Shown piece after piece: positions 32,206-39,404 of a DNA stretch of 64,000 bases. Made by a program: the position numbers and the translations under genes. Under the pieces are notes generated by a model. That model saw nothing but the letters and a program-made list of their open reading frames with translations, made no database searches and was not told the origin of the DNA. How positions within the stretch are numbered: position 1 is the first letter of the stretch; each line of letters begins with the position of its first letter. The stretch is taken from the NCBI RefSeq assembly GCF_016757755.1, contig NZ_CP068437.1, forward strand, positions 3,410,001 through 3,474,000. Reading direction: 5' to 3'. The DNA comes from Shewanella sp. KX20019 (lineage in GTDB: Bacteria > Pseudomonadota > Gammaproteobacteria > Enterobacterales > Shewanellaceae).

Positions 32206-34287
32206 ATGATGAACGTAAAAAAATCTAAAATTGCGCTGCTTCTAGCAGCAAGCGCTGTATCAATGGCCCTAACCGGCTGTGGTGGTGACGATGGTACTGA
32301 CGGTAACCCAGGCAACCCTGGTGGACCGGCTGCAGATTACATCAACACGCTAAACTTAAAAGTGACTGATGTGACTTACGACAACGGTCAACCAACCGTT
32401 AACGTATTCGCCACTAACGAAGAAGACCTACCTATCATAGGTCTACAAGATCTCACTCTAACTGCAGCCCAGTTAACACCTCAAGGTGCTACCGGTGCAG
32501 GTAACAGCGCACAGTGGACACGTACAGCTAGACTCAAAGGCGCGGATAAATATACCGATAATAAAGATGGTTCATATACATTCACTTTTGAACTTGAAGA
32601 ATACAACGCTGATATGACCCAGCGTTTTAATGTACACGCGGGTGGCGAAGGTTCAACACTTGCCGACGGTGTAACTAGCGTTCCACGTCGCGAAATCGTT
32701 GCTGACTTTGATGGCCAAGGTTTTGAGGCTAAATACACCAAGAACATCGTGTCTCACGAAACCTGTACTAACTGTCACGCAGAAGGTGAGCCCCTCACTA
32801 CTCGTCACAGTGATTATTACACTCAAGAGACCTGTGCCACTTGTCACACCTCTAAGTATGGTGAATCTCAGTGGAACCACCTCATCCACAATATTCATAA
32901 CACCGCGAAGACATTCGAAGATAAATACGGTAAAGAATATACCGGCGAGGCTGCTGAGCACCTAATTCAAAACAACTGTAAGTCTTGCCACGTTGAGCCA
33001 GAAGCTGACAGCGGTGAGTTAACAGAGTGGGGCAACTGGTCACGTATTCCTACCATGGAAACCTGTACTAGTTGTCATGTAAACATCGATTTCGTCGCGG
33101 GCAAAGGCCACTCTCAACAGGCTGACAACTCAAACTGTGTTGCTTGTCATAATGCCAGCTGGACAGAAGAGCTACACACTGGCAGCTTCGGCGCCACTAA
33201 AGCATTGATTGACACTTATGGCATGAATACCACGCTTGTTGTTAACCAAAATTTGACAGCTACAGTCACCGTATCACTGGTTGATGCTAATGGACAAGCG
33301 GTTAATGCATCTACTTTAGTACCTCAAATCCAGCGCGTTGAAGCGACCACGACTGTCGGTCCAAACAATGTGCAAGGCGGTTACAACGGTCACGATAGCC
33401 TAAACCTAGTGTTAAACGGTGAGCTTAATGCTGCAGCGACGATTACCGAAGACGGTAATATTAGCTACACAACTGCTGTACTCCCGTTTCCAGCAGATGT
33501 TACTGCAGGCGCCGATGCAGATACAGCATTCACCTTTACCGGTTTATCTCTTTGCTCTGAAGATGGTGCGTTTGTAAATTGTGACACAGTCTACAAAGAA
33601 GGTAACTATGTACTTGATGATAAAGGAGAGGTCAAGCTAGATAGCAAAGGGAATCCTTACCTCATTGATGCTTTATACACTGGTATGAAGGCTGATCTTA
33701 CTTTCGCAACTTTATCTGGCGATGCGGCAAGCATGCGTCACGTTGACTCGGTTAACTTCAGCGCTTGTTCTACATGTCACAGCGCAGAGTTCCAAGTGCA
33801 CAAGGGCACACATCACCCAGGCTTCGTCATGTCTGAGCAGCTTTCTCATGCAACAGATGCTAACGACCAGCCTATTATTGGTGTCGATGGATGTGTGGCT
33901 TGTCATACTCCAGATGGCACATATGCTGGCGGCACAAACAAAGGTGCACTAGAGATGAAACTCCACGTGGTTCATGGAGCACAACAAGTCATCAATGACT
34001 GTACTCAATGCCACACTGGTCTTAATCTTGAAGCCTTTAAAGTGAAAAGTGCGTTTGCAACTAAAGTAGTGGACGCTTACACACCTAGTCAGAAGAGCTT
34101 GTACACGACACCTATTGCAGCAACGTGTACGTCTTGTCACACCGCAGAAAGCACAATGACCCATGCAGCTGGTCAAGGTGCTCTCTTCAATGTTGATAAA
34201 GATGTTGCTAATGACGCCGCTCAACTAGAAACGTGTTTCTACTGCCATGCGCCAACCGCCGAAGATCACACAGCGGTTAAGATGTAA
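32206..34287 (+). CDS. mtrC: Outer membrane decaheme lipoprotein MtrC
   Basis: A 693-residue lipoprotein from MMNVKKSKIALLLAAS with lipobox LTGC followed by GGDDGTDGNPG. Ten CXXCH sites: CTNCH, CATCH, CKSCH, CTSCH, CVACH, then CSTCH, CVACH, CTQCH, CTSCH, CFYCH. It carries the CX8C pair (CSEDGAFVNC) and the C-terminus CFYCHAPTAEDHTAVKM, which closely matches remembered MtrC. MtrC docks on MtrB and is the main surface terminal reductase. The start at 32206 is chosen over an open GTG at 32182 because CAGGGA lies just before it and the signal peptide then has normal length. mtrA follows after two hairpins. Confidence 0.95.
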   Translation: MMNVKKSKIALLLAASAVSMALTGCGGDDGTDGNPGNPGGPAADYINTLNLKVTDVTYDNGQPTVNVFATNEEDLPIIGLQDLTLTAAQLTPQGATGAGNSAQWTRTARLKGADKYTDNKDGSYTFTFELEEYNADMTQRFNVHAGGEGSTLADGVTSVPRREIVADFDGQGFEAKYTKNIVSHETCTNCHAEGEPLTTRHSDYYTQETCATCHTSKYGESQWNHLIHNIHNTAKTFEDKYGKEYTGEAAEHLIQNNCKSCHVEPEADSGELTEWGNWSRIPTMETCTSCHVNIDFVAGKGHSQQADNSNCVACHNASWTEELHTGSFGATKALIDTYGMNTTLVVNQNLTATVTVSLVDANGQAVNASTLVPQIQRVEATTTVGPNNVQGGYNGHDSLNLVLNGELNAAATITEDGNISYTTAVLPFPADVTAGADADTAFTFTGLSLCSEDGAFVNCDTVYKEGNYVLDDKGEVKLDSKGNPYLIDALYTGMKADLTFATLSGDAASMRHVDSVNFSACSTCHSAEFQVHKGTHHPGFVMSEQLSHATDANDQPIIGVDGCVACHTPDGTYAGGTNKGALEMKLHVVHGAQQVINDCTQCHTGLNLEAFKVKSAFATKVVDAYTPSQKSLYTTPIAATCTSCHTAESTMTHAAGQGALFNVDKDVANDAAQLETCFYCHAPTAEDHTAVKM

Positions 34288-34302
34288 TTTGCGCAGCTCT
34301 TT

Positions 34303-34355
34303 TTAATGACTTAAGTCATTAAGAGTGTTGAAAAAAGGGGGGAGTCCTCTCCCCC
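34303..34355 (+). other. Two intercistronic hairpins between mtrC and mtrA
   Basis: A perfect 20-nt palindrome (34303-34322, TTAATGACTT mirrored) is followed by GGGGGAG-TCCT-CTCCCCC (34338-34355). Neither has a T-run, so these look like RNA stability or processing elements within the mtrCAB transcript. Confidence 0.6.
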
Positions 34356-34392
34356 ACTTTCACAAAATTTGTGCAAATTTAGGAAATCGATT

Positions 34393-35382
34393 ATGAAGAT
34401 CACCAACAAACTAAAAACCTTACTTCCAGCGCTATTAGCATCGGCAGTACTTTCACTTGGCTTTGCTAACACAGCAATCGCGTCAAAGTGGGATGCTAAG
34501 ATGAGCCCTGATGAAGTAGAAGCGACACTCGACAAGAAATTTGCCGAAGGTAAATACTCGCCTAAAGGCGCAGACTCTTGCCTTATGTGTCACCGTAAAT
34601 CCGAAAAAGTGATGGACATCTTTAACGGTGTTCACGGTTCTGTCGACTCAAGCAAGAGCCCAATGGCTGGCCTTCAATGTGAAGCCTGTCATGGCCCAAT
34701 GGGTAAACATAATCGTGGCGGCAACGAGCCGATGATCGCCTTTGGTCCAGACTCTACCTTAATTGCTGAAAAGCAAAACAGTGTTTGTATGAGCTGTCAT
34801 AAAGATGACAAGCGTATGGATTGGAATGGTGGACACCATGACAATGCAGATATTGCTTGTGCCTCTTGTCACTCAATTCATGCCGCCAAAGATCCAGTGT
34901 TATCAAAAAATACTGAGTTGGAAGTGTGTACTAGTTGTCATACCAAGCAAAAAGCTGACATGAACAAGCGCTCGAGCCACCCAATGAAATGGGCACAAAT
35001 GGTGTGTAGCGATTGTCATAACCCACACGGAACAATGAGCGACTCAGATCTTGTTAAGCCTAGCGTTAACGATACCTGTTACTCCTGCCACGCAGAGAAA
35101 CGTGGCCCAAAATTGTGGGAGCATGCACCCGTCACTGAGAATTGTGTCTCTTGTCACAACCCTCACGGCAGCGTAAATGAAAGCATGCTAAAAACTCGTG
35201 CTCCGCAACTATGTCAACAATGTCATGCTAGCGATGGCCATGCGAGCAATGCTTACATGGGCAATACCGGACAAGGTTCAAGTGTCGGCGACAATGCCTT
35301 TACCGGCGGTCGTAGCTGTCTAAACTGTCATAACCAGATCCATGGTTCAAACCATCCATCTGGCAAGCTGTTCCAGCGCTAA
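34393..35382 (+). CDS. mtrA: Periplasmic decaheme cytochrome MtrA
   Basis: A 329-residue protein from MKITNKLKTLLPALLA, with signal peptide cleavage after AIA. Ten CXXCH sites: CLMCH, CEACH, CMSCH, CASCH, CTSCH, CSDCH, CYSCH, CVSCH, CQQCH, CLNCH. The sequence after the signal is nearly the remembered MtrA of S. oneidensis (MSPDEVEATLDKKFAEGKYS, RGPKLWEHAPVTENC). It forms the haem wire inside the MtrB barrel. A GTG at 34369 is open, but AGGAAA before the ATG at 34393 decides the start. Confidence 0.97.
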   Translation: MKITNKLKTLLPALLASAVLSLGFANTAIASKWDAKMSPDEVEATLDKKFAEGKYSPKGADSCLMCHRKSEKVMDIFNGVHGSVDSSKSPMAGLQCEACHGPMGKHNRGGNEPMIAFGPDSTLIAEKQNSVCMSCHKDDKRMDWNGGHHDNADIACASCHSIHAAKDPVLSKNTELEVCTSCHTKQKADMNKRSSHPMKWAQMVCSDCHNPHGTMSDSDLVKPSVNDTCYSCHAEKRGPKLWEHAPVTENCVSCHNPHGSVNESMLKTRAPQLCQQCHASDGHASNAYMGNTGQGSSVGDNAFTGGRSCLNCHNQIHGSNHPSGKLFQR

Positions 35383-35395
35383 CGGAGACGAGAAG

Positions 35396-37495
35396 ATGAA
35401 ATTCAAATTAAATTTGGTCACGCTCGCCCTGCTTGCAAGTGCGGGTAGCATTGCACCCGGTGTTGCATTAGCAGACGGTTACGGCGTACAAAATGCGAAT
35501 ACCGACAAAGTTAAGTTCGAAAAATGGGCTTGTAAGCGTTGTACTGTAGAAACAGGTTACAGCGGCAGCATCGGTGTAGGTGTTGGTTACAACGACAGCG
35601 ACGATATTCATTCAGCAAATGCGTTTGCCGCTGAAGATGAGTTTGCAGCTAAAATTGATGCCGACCTAAAATATTCAGGTAAAAGCGGTTACCAAGCCTC
35701 TATTGAAGCTGACAACTTAGGCATGGAAAATAGCAGAGCTGATATCAATGTCGGCAAAGCGGGTCAATATAATCTAAACCTAAATTATCGCCAAATTGCG
35801 ACTTATAAAACTGATAGTGCCATGAGCCCTTATCAGGGAGTAGGCAGTGATAACCTGACTCTCGCTAGTGACTGGGTTCATGCTGGTAGCACGACAGACA
35901 TGACCAACTTAAACTCAAGCCTTAATCCGCTTGAGCTATCGCTAAAGCGTAAAAGAGCTGGATTAGGTCTTGAATACCAAGGTGAGTCTTTATGGAGCAC
36001 CTACATCAATTACATGCGTGAAGACAAAACCGGTGTTAAGCAAGCCTCTGGCAGCTTCTCTAATCAGTCGATGATGATAGCTGAACCTGTTGATTACACA
36101 ACAGATACGCTTGAAGCTGGTGTTCGTATTGGTGGTGATAATTGGTTTACAGCGCTAAATTATAACGGCTCAATCTTTAAGAACGAGTACAGCGAACTGT
36201 CTTATGACAATGCCTTTAGCCCAACGTTTGGTGCACAAACAACGGGTTACATGTCTCTTGACCCAGATAACGAAGCACACACAGTGTCGTTAATGGGCCA
36301 ATATGTGGCAGGTAAAACCATCATGAATGGCCGTGTTCATTATGGTCAAATGACGCAAGACCAAGACTACAGCACCTCAGGCTATGGCTATCAAATGCCT
36401 GCTGAATCGCTCGATGGCAAAGTTGAAACCACAGGCGTGACGCTTAAGGTTGTGTCACGTATTAATCGTCAACTGCGTTTAAAAGCCAGCTACGATTATA
36501 ACGACCGTGACAACAAAACCAATATTGAAGAGTGGACGCAGATCAGCATCGACTCAACAACTGGTCAAGCGGCTTACAACACGCCTTACGATATCACCAC
36601 TAATAAAGCTAAGTTAGGTGCAGACTATCGTCTGGCACGTGGCCATAGACTTGAAGGTGGCTTTGATTACCGTAAAGACGAGCGTAGCTACCAAGACCGC
36701 GAGACCACTGAAGAAAGCACTGTATGGGCGAAGTACCGAGTCAGCGCATTTGATAAGTGGGATATGTGGGTTAAAGGTAGTTATGGCGAGCGTGATGGTT
36801 CTGAGTATCAAGCATCAGAATGGACTTCAAGTGAGTCAAACGACTTGTTACGTAAGTACAACCTAGCCGATAGAAAACGTACTCAAGTTGAAGCTCGTGT
36901 TACACACAGCCCAACTGATGCGCTCACCATCGACTTTGGTGCACGTTATGCCCTCGACGATTACAACGACACACAGATTGGTCTAACTGAATCGAAAGAT
37001 TTAAGTTACGATGCCAGTGTCAGCTATTTGCTGACTGAAGACATGACATTGACAGCGTTTTACAACCGTCAAAACATCGATTCAGATCAAGCGGGTAGCA
37101 CCAACTTCTCAGCGCCTAACTGGTATGGCGTAGTAGAAGATCAAGTCGATGTGGTTGGCGCAGGTTATAGCTATAACAATCTAATGGAAAAGAAACTACG
37201 TTTAGGTGTTGATTACACTTATTCAGATTCGAGTAGCACCACCCAAGTTACCCAAGGTATTACGGGTGATTACGGTGACTACTATGCCAAAGTCCATAAC
37301 ATTAATGTTTACGCTTTATACCGTGCAACAGACAAAATGGATGTCCGTATAGACTACAAGATGGAAAACTACAAAGATAACGATGCTGGCAATGACATTG
37401 CCCCTGACGGGATCTGGAACGTGTTAAGTTTTGGCAGCAACAGCCATGACTATAATGCGCACCTCATCATGCTTAGCATGAGCTACCGTTTATAA
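35396..37495 (+). CDS. mtrB: Outer membrane beta-barrel MtrB
   Basis: A 699-residue porin-type protein from MKFKLNLVTLALLAS, with signal cleavage near ALA, then DGYGVQNAN and CKRC (Cys46, Cys49). That Cys pair is essential in the known MtrB. The C-terminus SMSYRL suits outer membrane insertion. MtrB holds MtrA across the outer membrane and presents it to MtrC. It starts 13 nt after mtrA, with GGAGACGAG as RBS. It is a clear paralogue of mtrE. A strong terminator follows. Confidence 0.97.
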   Translation: MKFKLNLVTLALLASAGSIAPGVALADGYGVQNANTDKVKFEKWACKRCTVETGYSGSIGVGVGYNDSDDIHSANAFAAEDEFAAKIDADLKYSGKSGYQASIEADNLGMENSRADINVGKAGQYNLNLNYRQIATYKTDSAMSPYQGVGSDNLTLASDWVHAGSTTDMTNLNSSLNPLELSLKRKRAGLGLEYQGESLWSTYINYMREDKTGVKQASGSFSNQSMMIAEPVDYTTDTLEAGVRIGGDNWFTALNYNGSIFKNEYSELSYDNAFSPTFGAQTTGYMSLDPDNEAHTVSLMGQYVAGKTIMNGRVHYGQMTQDQDYSTSGYGYQMPAESLDGKVETTGVTLKVVSRINRQLRLKASYDYNDRDNKTNIEEWTQISIDSTTGQAAYNTPYDITTNKAKLGADYRLARGHRLEGGFDYRKDERSYQDRETTEESTVWAKYRVSAFDKWDMWVKGSYGERDGSEYQASEWTSSESNDLLRKYNLADRKRTQVEARVTHSPTDALTIDFGARYALDDYNDTQIGLTESKDLSYDASVSYLLTEDMTLTAFYNRQNIDSDQAGSTNFSAPNWYGVVEDQVDVVGAGYSYNNLMEKKLRLGVDYTYSDSSSTTQVTQGITGDYGDYYAKVHNINVYALYRATDKMDVRIDYKMENYKDNDAGNDIAPDGIWNVLSFGSNSHDYNAHLIMLSMSYRL

Positions 37496-37509
37496 TTGTA
37501 AACATTTCC

Positions 37510-37538
37510 AAAAAAACCCGCTTATTGCGGGTTTTTTT
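37510..37538 (+). terminator. mtrCAB terminator
   Basis: AAAAAACCCGC-TTAT-TGCGGGTTTTTTT, about 15 nt after the mtrB stop. It ends the metal-reduction island. Confidence 0.9.
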
Positions 37539-37661
37539 ATCTACTAATAACAGAGGAATAGACTGATAAAGATCTAACTATCATTAAATAGTCAGCTTTC
37601 ATCTTGAAGTTAATCGCACTTTAAGCCAAGGTAAGCCATCTCTCATATATTGTGACACTCG

Positions 37662-38237
37662 ATGAACCGTATCCGCTCTTCTGTAAAATCTTTGCTCTGC
37701 TTATCTCTATTCTCGCCCATGCCAGCGTTGGCTTTTCAATCCGACACCACCAATATTTTGATGTTGGCGATATCTCTAGGCGGCTTTTGCTTGTTTAATC
37801 TGTTACTAACAGGCCTGTTCTATTTCACAGGCAAATACCAAAGTAAACGTTTTGCCAAGATGCATGCGATTATCTCACTGTTACCCGCAGGCATCACCTT
37901 TGTCGTTGCGGTGATGTACATCCAGGGTGCAGGCGCTATTTCACTTAATATTGGTGTGATCATCATCAGCATTGCGTTGAGCTTGCTGCCAATACAACTT
38001 AGCCATCATGCCAAGGCACCCACTGAAAAAACGCCGTTAATTTTAGCTATTGTCGCTTTGCTAATGATGATTGTCGCCTATTACGCTGCGCCGCTGACAA
38101 TATTTGCGATTGCGATTGCGCATATAGCTGCAATGAGCCGTAGTAGTATTGGTGTCAAACTATTGAGTTACGCTACACTTATTGCAGGATACGGCTATTT
38201 AGGATTCTGGGCTTATCAAATTGCACTGCATAGCTAG
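37662..38237 (+). CDS. Small polytopic membrane protein of unknown function
   Basis: A 191-residue protein I do not recognise. It has an N-terminal hydrophobic segment that may be a cleaved signal (MPALAF), then about five or six membrane segments (near residues 30-54, 66-83, 90-108, 122-140, 141-155 and 165-185). There is one Cys in the membrane part (GGFCLFN) and no haem-binding motif. It follows the mtrB terminator by 123 nt and is 27 nt from the glycosylase-like gene, so those two may form an operon. Confidence 0.7.
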   Translation: MNRIRSSVKSLLCLSLFSPMPALAFQSDTTNILMLAISLGGFCLFNLLLTGLFYFTGKYQSKRFAKMHAIISLLPAGITFVVAVMYIQGAGAISLNIGVIIISIALSLLPIQLSHHAKAPTEKTPLILAIVALLMMIVAYYAAPLTIFAIAIAHIAAMSRSSIGVKLLSYATLIAGYGYLGFWAYQIALHS

Positions 38238-38264
38238 CCGTCAATTTTAGATCCGCCGCTGACC

Positions 38265-38876
38265 ATGCCCAAACCAGAACAATTTGAACTACTACTGCAC
38301 AAAGTTAGCCAATGCCAACTTTGTGCAGCGCATTTACCGCTTGCACCTAAGCCTATTGTGCAACTCTCTAGCAATGCAAAAATATTAATTGCTGGACAAG
38401 CTCCAGGACAAAAGACACACCACAAAGGGCATCCATTTGACGATGCCAGTGGCGAACGTCTCAGGCTTTGGCTAGGTGTTACCCGCGAACAATTTTATGA
38501 TCCAAATCTGTTCGCTATTCTACCGATGGGCTTTTGCTTTCCGGGGAGCTATTCAACTGCAGACAAAAAAAGTGGTGATAAACCGCCACGCCCTGAATGC
38601 GCGGATAAATGGCGTCAATCAATACTCGATGAGCTACAAAGCATTGAATTAACCCTGATAGTAGGCCAGTATGCGATTGCATGGCATCTGCAACGTAAAT
38701 TAACTGTCACCCAAGCCGTAGCGCAGTGGCAGACTTTGTGGCCAAATACGCTGGTGATGCCCCACCCTAGCCCAAGAAATAACATCTGGCTAAAGCGGCA
38801 CCCAGAGTTTGAACAGCAAGTCATTCCCATATTACAACAACGTGTTGCAGAAATTACCAACACTAAAGTGGACTAA
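38265..38876 (+). CDS. Uracil-DNA glycosylase-like protein
   Basis: A 203-residue protein of the uracil-DNA glycosylase superfamily. It has the active-site-type GQAPGQ motif (residues 44-49) and the C-terminal HPSPRN motif. Cys17, Cys20, Cys91 and Cys112 give CX2C...CX20C, close to the four-Cys pattern that binds a 4Fe-4S cluster in family 4 enzymes. The fit is not exact, so cluster binding is an inference. Members of this clade often lack proven glycosylase activity. Confidence 0.8.
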   Translation: MPKPEQFELLLHKVSQCQLCAAHLPLAPKPIVQLSSNAKILIAGQAPGQKTHHKGHPFDDASGERLRLWLGVTREQFYDPNLFAILPMGFCFPGSYSTADKKSGDKPPRPECADKWRQSILDELQSIELTLIVGQYAIAWHLQRKLTVTQAVAQWQTLWPNTLVMPHPSPRNNIWLKRHPEFEQQVIPILQQRVAEITNTKVD

Positions 38877-39023
38877 AGGCTTCCGAAAACGCTGACTTTA
38901 ACGAACATAGAAAACACGATTCTAAAAAACGCTTATAAAAAAACCTCAAGCCGAGTATCGAACTTGAGGAGGTAAGGAAAAGAATGGCAAGGGAAATTAA
39001 ACCAATCACTCCATTTAAATAAC

Positions 39024-39299
39024 TTAACTGCGACTGACAGCGTTGACATTAAATCTGGTCACAATCTCGGGATCATCTGGCACTGCACCACTATCATCAA
39101 AACTTGCTACTATGCTGACATAGCTAAAGCTATGGCTGTTATAACCCTGACTTTCGCCTGCAAACTCAGTGTCCCAATCTTGCTCAGTGCTGTGCTCATC
39201 TGCGCCACCATCACTTTCTTGCTCCGGCGAGTAAGCATCAACCCCTTATTTATCTCTATTTTCAATTTGGATATATTCTTGTGGATTATTCGGATTCTC
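39024..39299 (-). pseudogene. Degraded gene remnant (C-terminal fragment)
   Basis: On the minus strand one frame reads ENPNNPQEYIQIENRDK, then a TAA, then GVDAYSPEQESDGGADEHS and on to a stop at 39024. No start codon suits either part, and a TAG lies just upstream. The composition looks like true protein and ends in SRS. It is most likely the tail of a lost gene; the parent family was not recognised. The rest of 38877-39404 holds only a hairpin (CCTCAAG / CTTGAGG, 38944-38970). Confidence 0.4.
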
Positions 39300-39404
39300 C
39301 TATAAGTAGGCGGTCGAATTGCTATGGGACTCATCAATAAACGAATATTAATGCGTTAAAAAATAGAGTGACGTAAAACACGCCACTCTATTGTTTATAA
39401 CGAA

